From JAPUEK01 sp963815355 (GTDB lineage: Bacteria > Pseudomonadota > Alphaproteobacteria > Rhodobacterales > Rhodobacteraceae): a stretch of 64,000 nt of DNA. The DNA is taken from positions 124,001 through 188,000 of the forward strand of contig CAWFGJ010000010.1 in the NCBI GenBank assembly GCA_963815355.1, written 5' to 3'. A program made the position numbers and the translations under genes. The notes below the pieces were generated by a model that searched no databases, was not told where the DNA came from, and saw nothing but the letters and a program-made list of their open reading frames with translations. Position 1 is the stretch's first letter. Each line of letters starts with the position of its first letter. Below are positions 24,097-31,743 of this stretch, one piece after another.

Positions 24097-25350
24097 TCAG
24101 CGTGCCACGGGGCCCAGCGCCAAGATCTGGATATCTGCGACATTGGTCCCCGTGGCCCCTGTGACCAACAGATCGCCCGCAAGGGCCAGCGCGCGGTTGC
24201 TGTCATTGTTGGCCAAAAGGGCCTGCGCATCGCCGCCGTTCTGGGTCAACCGAAACACGGTCTGGCGGTCAACCAAGCCGCCCGCCGCCTCTGTCGGGCC
24301 ATCACGGCCATCCGTGCCGCCAGACAAGAACGCCCAGTCGCGGCCAAGGTCGGGCATTTGCATCGCGACCCGCAAGGCCAGTTCCTGATTGCGTCCGCCA
24401 AGGCCGTCGCCACGCAGTGTCACCGTCGTCTCGCCGCCGAACACAAGGAATTCGGCAGCGCCGGCGTGCTTTGCTGCGGCGATGATCTGCGCGGCCGCCG
24501 CTCCGACGTCGCCGGTCAGCTGATCCTCGACCAACAGGGCACCCGGCCCTGCCACTTCAACGACGGCGTCCAAGCTTTTGCGGTTCGAGCCGATCAGAAT
24601 ATTTGTGGCCTCAATCAAGGGCTTCTGCGGCTCAGGCCCGTTTAGGGCCAAGTGCACGCTCCCCGGTAATTTCGGCCAGATTCCGCTGGATTTAAGAAGC
24701 CGCGCCGCCTCCGCTCTGCTCCCGATGGGCGAGACTGTCAGCCCCGATGCAATGACGCGCAGGTCATCGCCGATCACATCAGAAAGGATATAGGCGGTCA
24801 CAGGGGCAGGCGCGGCAACGCGCAACAGACCTCCCCCCTTCAGCCGTGACAGGCTTTGGCGGATCAGGTTCATCTGGGTGATGTCCAGACCGGCCGCCAA
24901 CAGGTGGCGGCTGACAGCGGCCTTGTCGTCCAGCGTCATCCCCGGCAATGGCGCGGGCAGCAGGGCCGAGCCCCCCCCCGAAATCAGCGCAATCACGCGA
25001 TCTTTGGCAGTCGCGCCGGTCAGCAATGCCTCGACCGCCCGCGCCGCAGCCGCACCGCTTTCGTCAGGCACCGGGTGGGCCGCGGCCAAAACCGTTGCCC
25101 CTTCCACCGCCATGGCGTTTTCAGCGTTAGTGACCACCAGCGCCGAGCAGGGCTGGCCCCGCAAATGCCCCAACAGGCAACGCGCCATCGGGATCGCGGC
25201 CTTGCCGACGGCAACAATAAGATAGGCCCCGCCCGGATCGGGGCGGGGTAAAGGGCGTTCGGCCAAAGCGCGGTCCAGCGCCTTGGCCGGGTCTGCCGCC
25301 AGACAGCCAACTGAGAACAGAGCCGTAACTTTGGCGCGAAGACCGTTCAT
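24097..25350 (-). CDS. gck: glycerate 2-kinase (MOFRL/DUF4147 family)
   Basis: A 417-residue glycerate kinase of the GckA class, phosphorylating D-glycerate to 2-phosphoglycerate, the step that follows hydroxypyruvate reduction in the serine cycle. Family marks are VAVGKAAIPMA, the glycine-rich ISGGGSALLPAPLPG, SRLKGGGL and the C-terminal MOFRL region with VFGGETTVTLRGDGLGGRNQEL and FLSGGTDGRDGPTEAAGG. The start at 25350 lies 4 bases after the mcl stop, so the two are co-transcribed; an in-frame extension into mcl is not credible. Confidence 0.92.
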   Translation of the reverse strand: MNGLRAKVTALFSVGCLAADPAKALDRALAERPLPRPDPGGAYLIVAVGKAAIPMARCLLGHLRGQPCSALVVTNAENAMAVEGATVLAAAHPVPDESGAAAARAVEALLTGATAKDRVIALISGGGSALLPAPLPGMTLDDKAAVSRHLLAAGLDITQMNLIRQSLSRLKGGGLLRVAAPAPVTAYILSDVIGDDLRVIASGLTVSPIGSRAEAARLLKSSGIWPKLPGSVHLALNGPEPQKPLIEATNILIGSNRKSLDAVVEVAGPGALLVEDQLTGDVGAAAAQIIAAAKHAGAAEFLVFGGETTVTLRGDGLGGRNQELALRVAMQMPDLGRDWAFLSGGTDGRDGPTEAAGGLVDRQTVFRLTQNGGDAQALLANNDSNRALALAGDLLVTGATGTNVADIQILALGPVAR

Positions 25351-25354
25351 GACA

Positions 25355-26332
25355 TTACGCCCGTGAGATTTGCTTGGCCTTTTGAACCAGAACTTCGGCC
25401 TGCCGGATAGAGGCGTAGTCAATCAGCCGCCCATCCAGTGACACCGCGCCTTTGCCCTCTGTCGCGGCCTGCGCCATCGCGTCCAGAATGCGTTGCGCAC
25501 GGGTCACCTCGGCAGCCGAGGGGCTCATCACCTCATTGGCCAGCGCGATTTGGCTGGGGTGGATGGCCCATTTGCCTTCGCAGCCCAGAACCGCCGCCCG
25601 CTTGGCCGCCGCGCGATAGCCCTCGGGGTCCTGAAAATCGCCGAAGGGCCCGTCGACCGGGCGCAAGCCGTTGGCACGGGCCGCCACAACCATGCGCGCC
25701 AGCGCGTAATGCCACATATCGCCCCAATGCACGGCGCGGCTGCCATCCTCCAGCGGGTCGGTCAGCACCGAATAGTCCGGGTTCACGCCGCCAATAATGG
25801 TGGTGCGCGCGCGGGTCGAGGCGGCATAATCGGCCACCCCAAAGTGAAGGCTTTCGTTGCGCTTTGACGCACCCGCAATCTCGGTGACGTTCTGCATGCC
25901 GAGGGCGGTTTCGATGATGTGTTCAAAGCCGATGCGCTTCTTGTAGCCCTTGGCATCTTCGATCTGGGTCACCATCATATCCACCGCATAAACGTCTGCG
26001 GCGGTGCCCACTTTGGGCACCATGATCAGATCGAGCCGTTCGCCAGCCTGCTCCACAACGTCCACAACGTCGCGGTACATGTAGTGCGTATCGAGCCCGT
26101 TGATTCGCAGTGACATGGTTTTCTTGCCCCAGTCCAACTCGTTCAGGGCCTTGATGATGTTCTTGCGTGCCTGCGCTTTGTCATCCGGTGCGACGGCATC
26201 TTCCAGATCAAGGAAGATGACATCTGCATCAGATTGTGCCGCTTTTTCAAACATTTGCGGCGCGCTTCCGGGGACCGCGAGTTCACTGCGGTTCAACCGG
26301 GCGGGGGCTTGTTGTATGACATGGAAGGACAT
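25355..26332 (-). CDS. mcl: L-malyl-CoA / beta-methylmalyl-CoA lyase
   Basis: A 325-residue CitE-like TIM-barrel lyase, splitting malyl-CoA into glyoxylate and acetyl-CoA. The family blocks are VPGSAPQMFEKAAQSDADVIFLDLEDAVAPDDK (metal and substrate loop), MVPKVGTAADVYAVD, the CoA-binding ETALGMQNVTEIA with its catalytic glutamate, and KWAIHPSQIALANEV near the C-terminus. In the serine cycle it regenerates glyoxylate, and it also serves the ethylmalonyl-CoA pathway found in the same bacterial group. It is the first gene of an mcl-gck unit; the conserved motif at 26399-26414 lies about 70 bases upstream. Confidence 0.93.
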   Translation of the reverse strand: MSFHVIQQAPARLNRSELAVPGSAPQMFEKAAQSDADVIFLDLEDAVAPDDKAQARKNIIKALNELDWGKKTMSLRINGLDTHYMYRDVVDVVEQAGERLDLIMVPKVGTAADVYAVDMMVTQIEDAKGYKKRIGFEHIIETALGMQNVTEIAGASKRNESLHFGVADYAASTRARTTIIGGVNPDYSVLTDPLEDGSRAVHWGDMWHYALARMVVAARANGLRPVDGPFGDFQDPEGYRAAAKRAAVLGCEGKWAIHPSQIALANEVMSPSAAEVTRAQRILDAMAQAATEGKGAVSLDGRLIDYASIRQAEVLVQKAKQISRA

Positions 26333-26398
26333 CGGAACGCTCCTTGCGTTTGGGAGGGGTGGGCCGACTACTAGCCATCTGCGATGAATGAGTTTCTA

Positions 26399-26414
26399 GT
26401 CAAGAATAATTTTT
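26399..26414 (-). promoter_or_regulatory. conserved 16-base element upstream of mcl
   Basis: The minus-strand sequence AAAAATTATTCTTGAC occurs exactly again at 40242-40257 before dmmD. Its 3' part CTTGAC is a typical alphaproteobacterial -35 box; no good -10 follows, which would suit an activated promoter. Confidence 0.55.
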
Positions 26415-26439
26415 TACTTTTCTTCAAAAATTGAATCGA

Positions 26440-27090
26440 TCAAAAATCGCCGCGTGTTGACCGATTGGCGTAATAAAACGCGATGGCCTGGGTGCGGTTT
26501 TTGACCGACAGCTTCTCAAAAAGGTTCGACAGGTGAAACTTGACCGTGTTGGTGCTGATCTCAAATTGCTTGGCCAACTCCCGGTTGGTCAGGCCCTTTG
26601 ACAGCGCCTCCAGCAAGGACTTTTCGCGTTTGGAAAGCTGCTCAATCGGGTCTTGTTGCAGGCGGCGGATGTCGAGGAACGGAAACACCATCTGCCCCTT
26701 GGCGACGGAAATGCACGTTTCCAGAAGTTGGTCGACCGAGGCAGAGCGGGCGGCAAATCCTGCCGCACCCGAAGCCATGGCTTTGCGCGGCGTATCCGAA
26801 TTCTCGTCGCCGTAAATCACCAGTTTGGGAGGGTTGGGTTGATCGCGCAGCACGTTGATCAGCTTGGCCCCGCCCAGTGCGGGCAGGTTCCAGTCGATCA
26901 CCCCCACGCTGACCGGCATCCGGATCACCGTCCCCAAAAAGCCCTCGGCCGTCGAGGAGGTCGCCACCAGAGAGAATCGCTTGTCGCGCTCAAAGACCTC
27001 CGACATCGCGGCCAGCATCAGCGGATTGTTATCCGCTAACATGATCGAAATCGCTGTTTCGTTGGTTTTCATCGGCCAATTGCTCATCAT
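26440..27090 (-). CDS. LuxR-type response regulator with a degenerate receiver
   Basis: A 216-residue NarL/FixJ-like regulator. The receiver (about residues 13-125) keeps D20 and the phospho-acceptor D66 (VIDWNLP), but the second acidic residue is Asn (ADNN), the Thr/Ser switch position reads VIYGDE, and the invariant Lys is Arg (R115 in FAARSAS). The C-terminal LuxR helix-turn-helix (about 145-205) is intact, with LSKREKSLLEALSKGLTNRELAKQ and STNTVKFHLSNLFEKL. ATG 27090 has GGGGA upstream; 27072 is an alternative. It lies between mcl-gck and the divergent sgaA operon and is the obvious candidate to control serine-cycle genes. The sites at 27101-27191 may be its own operators. Confidence 0.85.
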   Translation of the reverse strand: MMSNWPMKTNETAISIMLADNNPLMLAAMSEVFERDKRFSLVATSSTAEGFLGTVIRMPVSVGVIDWNLPALGGAKLINVLRDQPNPPKLVIYGDENSDTPRKAMASGAAGFAARSASVDQLLETCISVAKGQMVFPFLDIRRLQQDPIEQLSKREKSLLEALSKGLTNRELAKQFEISTNTVKFHLSNLFEKLSVKNRTQAIAFYYANRSTRGDF

Positions 27091-27100
27091 TTTTCCCCAA

Positions 27101-27191
27101 TACCTACCCATTTGGGTGGGGCATTTTCGGCATACTACGGCATTCCAACCTTTTGGTATGGGAATATCCCTACCCAAAAAGATACCCAAAA
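27101..27191. promoter_or_regulatory. cluster of TACCCA-type repeats in the regulator-sgaA divergent region
   Basis: The 304-base gap between the regulator and sgaA holds several copies of one short element. These are ACCCA-TT-TGGGT (27106-27117, inverted), a TATGGGA-ATA-TCCCTAC inverted repeat (about 27157-27173), and direct repeats TACCCAAAA at 27171-27179 and 27183-27191. The arrangement looks like an operator array. The rest of the gap (27192-27394) shows no gene and no clear promoter. Confidence 0.5.
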
Positions 27192-27394
27192 GCAGGATAT
27201 AAGGATATTGCGCAAAGTGTCGATCTGATTTTTCCTAGGTGGCAGGAAAGTTTACCTTTGGGAAAATGTTCGGCCCGCTCAAGGCCCAAAATTTCCCCGC
27301 TGGTACGACTGACCGCCTTTGCCCGCGCCCTTCGCTGGAAGCGAAAGCGCAGGTTAAGGCAGGACCAACCGTTTCGACACAGCAGGGATCACCC

Positions 27395-28642
27395 ATGACC
27401 GAGCGCGCACTCTTCCCGCCATTGACCATCCCGGAAACGCTGGCGGCAGGGCCGGGGCCGGGCAACACCGACGCCCGCGTCCTTGCAAGCTTTGCCAATG
27501 CCGGGCTGGCCGATCACATGCAGGCCGACGTGCTGCGCGGCATGATCGAATGCAAGCACATGCTGCGTCAGGTCTGGGGCACCCGCAACGTCTACACCTT
27601 CGGCGTCGCAGGCACCGGGTGGAGCGGGCTTGACTGCCTCTTCAGCGCGATTTTGCCGGGTGACACGGTTGTGGCCTTTGTGAATGGCACCTTCAGCGGC
27701 ATCGACGCGCTGACCGTGCGGACAAAGGCGGCGAGCCGCAAAGACCTGCGCGAGAATGCGCTTGACCCCAAGCCGGCCAACGTCACGACAATCAACGTCC
27801 CGCACGGCCAGTCGGTTTCCGCTGTGGAGATCGAGACGGCCCTGGCCCACCACAAGCCCACTTGGGCCGTGATGGCGCATTGGGAAACCGGCTCGGGCCG
27901 GGTCAACGATCTGCGCGCCTTCTCGGATGCCTGCGAACGGCATGGGGTGATGGGCTTGGTTGACGCGGTGTCCTCACTTGGCATCGAGGATTTTGACATT
28001 GACGACTTTCCCGGTGTGGTTGGCTGGGCGTCGTGCCCGCAAAAGGGCGTGTTGTGCCTGCCGCTGACCTATGCCCCGGTCAGCTTTACCGACCGCTATA
28101 TCGCGCATCTGAAAGCCAACGGCTGCTACAGCTACGTCCATAATCCGCTGATGGAGGCCCGTCACTGGGGCATCGTCGAGGGGGCCGATGTGGCTGCGGG
28201 CACCTATCACCGCACCCATTCGGGCTATGCGGTCGCGGCCTTCCATGAGGCACTTCGGATCAACTTGCAGCACGGCAAGGCCCAAAAGGCGCGCGACTAT
28301 GCCCATAACGAAAAGGCCCTGCGCGAAGCTGTCGCCGCTTTGGGCTGCTTGGTTACGTCAGACATGACCAGCCTTGTGGTCCTGAACCTGCCCCCGTCTC
28401 TGGCCGGGCGAGAGAAGGAACTGGTGCAGGCCTGCCGCGCCAAAGGGTTTGGCATCTGGCCGACGCTGTCCGAACCCGTTCAGGTGCGCATCGGCATCCT
28501 GAACCAGCTGTCCGAGGCCGCCATCACCGAGATCGTGTCGCGCTTTGCCGCGGCGATGAACGACATGGGCGCAGGGCTGGACACAGCCCCCGCGTTGGAG
28601 CGGCTGAGCCAGCACTACAAGACCATGATGGCGGCTGAATAA
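27395..28642 (+). CDS. sgaA: serine-glyoxylate aminotransferase
   Basis: A 415-residue class V aminotransferase that moves the amino group of serine to glyoxylate, giving hydroxypyruvate and glycine, the entry step of the serine cycle. Family motifs are PGPGNTDARVL at the N-terminus, GTRNVYTFGVAGTGWSGLD, LVDAVSSLGIEDFDIDDF (PLP aspartate) and the PLP lysine in CPQKGVLCLP. The start at 27395 is chosen from the family start TERALFPPLTIP, with a weak AGGGA upstream; the frame is open further upstream but unconserved. It is the first gene of the sgaA-mtk-hprA-ppc-glyA operon. Confidence 0.92.
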   Translation: MTERALFPPLTIPETLAAGPGPGNTDARVLASFANAGLADHMQADVLRGMIECKHMLRQVWGTRNVYTFGVAGTGWSGLDCLFSAILPGDTVVAFVNGTFSGIDALTVRTKAASRKDLRENALDPKPANVTTINVPHGQSVSAVEIETALAHHKPTWAVMAHWETGSGRVNDLRAFSDACERHGVMGLVDAVSSLGIEDFDIDDFPGVVGWASCPQKGVLCLPLTYAPVSFTDRYIAHLKANGCYSYVHNPLMEARHWGIVEGADVAAGTYHRTHSGYAVAAFHEALRINLQHGKAQKARDYAHNEKALREAVAALGCLVTSDMTSLVVLNLPPSLAGREKELVQACRAKGFGIWPTLSEPVQVRIGILNQLSEAAITEIVSRFAAAMNDMGAGLDTAPALERLSQHYKTMMAAE

Positions 28643-28663
28643 AGCGTCCCAAGGGAGGGGAAA

Positions 28664-30754
28664 ATGGATATTCACGAATACCAAGCCAAAGAGATTTTGG
28701 CAAAGTTCGGTGTGACCGTGCCGCAGGGCGGACTTGCCTACAGCCCCGAGCAGGCCGCCTACCGCGCCCGCGAACTGGGCGGCGAACGTTGGATTGTAAA
28801 GGCGCAGGTCCATGCGGGTGGCCGCGGCAAAGCCGGTGGCGTCAAGTTGTGCAATTCCGAGCATGAGATTCAGGACGCCACCAACGAGATGTTCGGCCGC
28901 AAACTCGTAACCCATCAGACCGGACCCGAGGGCAAGGGGATCTACCGGGTCTATGTCGAAAATGCGGTCGAATTCTCGCGCGAGATCTATCTTGGCCTCG
29001 TTCTGGATCGCACCTCGCAGCGGGTCATGATCGTCGCGTCCTCTGAGGGCGGGATGGAGATCGAAGAGATTTCGGCCACCAAACCGGCCTCGATCGTCCG
29101 CTCAACCGTGGAACCTGCGGTCGGGTTGCAGGAATTTCAGGCGCGCGAGATTTCCTACGCCCTGAACATCCCCGCCGCATTGACCCAGCAAATGGTGCGC
29201 ACCTTGCAAGGTTGCTACCGCGCCTTTCGTGAACTTGATGCAACGATGGTGGAAATCAACCCGTTGGTGATCACCGCCGACAACCGCATTCTCGCGCTGG
29301 ATGCGAAGATGACCTTCGACAGCAACGCCTTGTTCCGCCACCCCCATGTGTCGGAGTTGCGCGACAAAAGTCAGGAAGACCCGCGCGAAGCCCGAGCTGC
29401 CGACCGGGGGCTGGCCTATATCGGCCTGACCGGAAATATCGGCTGCATCGTCAATGGCGCAGGCTTGGCGATGGCCACGATGGACACGATCAAATTGGCC
29501 GGGGGGGAGCCCGCGAACTTTCTGGACATCGGCGGCGGTGCGACACCCGAACGGGTCGCCAAGGCCTTTCGTCTGGTCATGTCCGACGACAACGTTCAGG
29601 CGATCCTTGTCAACATCTTTGCCGGGATCAACCGCTGTGACTGGGTGGCTGAGGGCGTGGTGCAGGCTTTGCAGGCCAACCCGGTCAACGTTCCGGTGAT
29701 CGTCCGTCTTGCCGGCACGAATGTTGAGGAAGGCCAGCGCATCCTCGCAAAATCCGGCCTGCCGATCATTCGCGCCAGTTCACTGATGGAAGCGGCTGAG
29801 CGCGCCGTGACCGCATGGCAAGAACGACCAGAAACAGAACACCAAGATGAGGGCGATCTGATGAGCATTTTTCTTGACCGCAGCAGTCGCGTTGTTGTGC
29901 AGGGCATCACCGGCCGCATGGCGCAATTCCACACCAAGGAAATGCTGGACTATGGCACCCAGGTCGTCGCAGGCGTCGTGCCCGGCAAAGGCGGTGAGAC
30001 GGTCTTCGGCATCCCGGTCTTTGACACGGTCAAACAGGCCGTGGCCGCCACAGGCGCAGATTCCAGCCTTATCTTCGTGCCGCCACCCTTTGCGGCTGAC
30101 AGCATCATGGAGGCCGCCGATGGCGGTATCCGCTATTGCGTCTGCATCACCGACGGCATCCCCGCGCAGGACATGATCCGGGTGAAACGCTATATGATGC
30201 GTTATCCGCGCGAACGCCGGATGGTGTTGACCGGCCCCAACTGTGCGGGAACCATCAGTCCCGGCAAGGCGATGCTGGGCATCATGCCCGGCCACATTTA
30301 CCTGCCGGGCCATGTCGGGATCGTCGGGCGCTCGGGCACGCTTGGCTATGAGGCCGCACAGCAGTTGAAAGACCGCGGCATCGGGATCTCGACCAGCGTG
30401 GGCATCGGTGGCGATCCGATCAACGGGTCCAGCTTCCGCGATATCCTTGAACGCTTTGAGGCGGATGATGACACCCACATCATCTGCATGATCGGCGAGA
30501 TCGGCGGCCCGCAAGAGGCCGAAGCCGCACTCTATATCCAAGAGCATATGACCAAACCGGTCATCGCCTACATCGCCGGGCTGACCGCGCCCAAGGGGCG
30601 CACGATGGGCCACGCAGGGGCGATCATCTCGGCCTTTGGGGAAAGCGCCTCGGAAAAGGTGGAAATCCTGACGGCTGCGGGCGTGACCGTTGCGGAAAAC
30701 CCATCCGTGATCGGTGAAACGGTTGTCCGGGTGATGAAAAGAAAAGCGGCTTAA
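28664..30754 (+). CDS. mtkAB: malate-CoA ligase, beta and alpha subunits fused (MtkA-MtkB)
   Basis: One uninterrupted 696-residue frame covers both subunits of malate thiokinase. Residues 1-399 are the ATP-grasp beta subunit, starting MDIHEYQAKEILAKFGV and including the GGRGKAGGVK loop and NIFAGINRCDWVAEGV. Residues 400-696 are the CoA-binding alpha subunit, with VQGITGRMAQFHTKEML, GPNCAGTISPGKAMLG and the phospho-histidine loop GRTMGHAGAI. The join (QERPETEHQDEGDLMSIF) is a short polar linker. ATG 29861, preceded by GAGGGCG, could also be an internal start giving a free MtkB. Elsewhere mtkA and mtkB are separate adjacent genes. The enzyme makes malyl-CoA from malate, CoA and ATP for Mcl. Malate rather than succinate is inferred from the serine-cycle operon. 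Confidence 0.88.
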   Translation: MDIHEYQAKEILAKFGVTVPQGGLAYSPEQAAYRARELGGERWIVKAQVHAGGRGKAGGVKLCNSEHEIQDATNEMFGRKLVTHQTGPEGKGIYRVYVENAVEFSREIYLGLVLDRTSQRVMIVASSEGGMEIEEISATKPASIVRSTVEPAVGLQEFQAREISYALNIPAALTQQMVRTLQGCYRAFRELDATMVEINPLVITADNRILALDAKMTFDSNALFRHPHVSELRDKSQEDPREARAADRGLAYIGLTGNIGCIVNGAGLAMATMDTIKLAGGEPANFLDIGGGATPERVAKAFRLVMSDDNVQAILVNIFAGINRCDWVAEGVVQALQANPVNVPVIVRLAGTNVEEGQRILAKSGLPIIRASSLMEAAERAVTAWQERPETEHQDEGDLMSIFLDRSSRVVVQGITGRMAQFHTKEMLDYGTQVVAGVVPGKGGETVFGIPVFDTVKQAVAATGADSSLIFVPPPFAADSIMEAADGGIRYCVCITDGIPAQDMIRVKRYMMRYPRERRMVLTGPNCAGTISPGKAMLGIMPGHIYLPGHVGIVGRSGTLGYEAAQQLKDRGIGISTSVGIGGDPINGSSFRDILERFEADDDTHIICMIGEIGGPQEAEAALYIQEHMTKPVIAYIAGLTAPKGRTMGHAGAIISAFGESASEKVEILTAAGVTVAENPSVIGETVVRVMKRKAA

Positions 30755-30771
30755 CAAAAAAGGAGCCGACC

Positions 30772-31740
30772 ATGAGACCCAGAGTCCTTGTGACGCGAAG
30801 ATGGCCACAGGCGGTGGAGCAGCGGATGGCCGGGGTCTTTGACCTCGTGCTGAACACGGCCGACAAACCGCTGAGTGTGGCAGAGCTGCGCGATGCGATG
30901 GGCCAATTCGACGCGATCTTGCCGACGGTGACCGACCGGCTTCCTGCTGCGGTTTTTGATCACCCGTCTTCGCGCGCAAGGATTCTGGCCAATTACGGGG
31001 TGGGCTTTGCCCATATCGACACCGATGCCGCAAAAAACTGCGGGATTGCGGTGACCAATACCCCCGACGTGCTTTCTGAATGCACCGCCGATATCGCCAT
31101 GACGCTGTTGCTGATGGTCGCGCGCCGGGCAGGGGAGGGCGAGCGCGAGTTGCGCGAAGGCCGCTGGTCCGGCTGGCGCCCGACCCACCTTGTCGGCACC
31201 AAAGTGTCCGGGGCCACTTTGGGCATCATCGGCTTCGGCCGGATCGGGCAGGCCATGGCGCAACGGGCGCATTACGGGTTTGGCATGAAAATCATCGTGC
31301 AAAACCGCTCTGCCGTGCCAGAAGAGGTGCTGGCACGTTATGGTGCCGTGCAGGTGCCCACGCTTGAAGACCTGCTGCCGCAGTGCGATTTCGTCTCGTT
31401 GCATTGCCCGGGTGGCGCCACGAACCGGCATCTGATCAACAGCCGCAGGCTCGATTTGATGCGGCCGGGTGCCTTTCTGATCAACACCGCGCGGGGTGAG
31501 GTGGTGGATGAACACGCGCTGGCGCAAGCGCTGTGGTTTGGCACCATCGGCGGTGCCGGGCTCGATGTGTTTGAACGCGAGCCACTGGTGCCCGACGCCC
31601 TTCTTGGCGCGGATAATCTGGTGCTCTTGCCGCATCTTGGCTCGGCCACTCGTGAAACGCGCGAAGCGATGGGCTTTCGGGTGTTGGAAAACCTGACCGA
31701 CTTTTTCGACGGCAAAATGCCCCGCGACCGGGTGGCCTAA
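30772..31740 (+). CDS. hprA: hydroxypyruvate reductase / glycerate dehydrogenase
   Basis: A 322-residue D-2-hydroxyacid dehydrogenase. The NAD(P) motif is LGIIGFGRIGQAMAQ (about residues 145-159), with catalytic arginine in LINTARGEVVDE, a glutamate in FEREPLVPD and catalytic histidine in LLPHLGSATRETREAM. It reduces hydroxypyruvate, the product of SgaA, to D-glycerate, the substrate of the glycerate kinase at 24097-25350. AAAAAGGAG precedes the ATG at good spacing. Glyoxylate reductase activity is a known side activity in the family. Confidence 0.9.
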   Translation: MRPRVLVTRRWPQAVEQRMAGVFDLVLNTADKPLSVAELRDAMGQFDAILPTVTDRLPAAVFDHPSSRARILANYGVGFAHIDTDAAKNCGIAVTNTPDVLSECTADIAMTLLLMVARRAGEGERELREGRWSGWRPTHLVGTKVSGATLGIIGFGRIGQAMAQRAHYGFGMKIIVQNRSAVPEEVLARYGAVQVPTLEDLLPQCDFVSLHCPGGATNRHLINSRRLDLMRPGAFLINTARGEVVDEHALAQALWFGTIGGAGLDVFEREPLVPDALLGADNLVLLPHLGSATRETREAMGFRVLENLTDFFDGKMPRDRVA

Positions 31741-31743
31741 GTC

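Noticed and set aside
26440..27189. Start of the LuxR-type regulator at 27189
   Set aside because: The extra 33 residues are unconserved, Cys/Trp-rich and would cover the operator array; 27090 has a better ribosome site.
27171..27191. CRISPR-like direct repeats (TACCCAAAA twice)
   Set aside because: Only 9 bases long, two copies, 12-base period, in a promoter region; this is operator-like, not CRISPR.
28664..30754. Housekeeping succinyl-CoA synthetase sucCD
   Set aside because: The gene lies in a serine-cycle operon with sgaA, hprA, ppc and glyA and is fused, unlike sucCD, which normally adjoins TCA genes.
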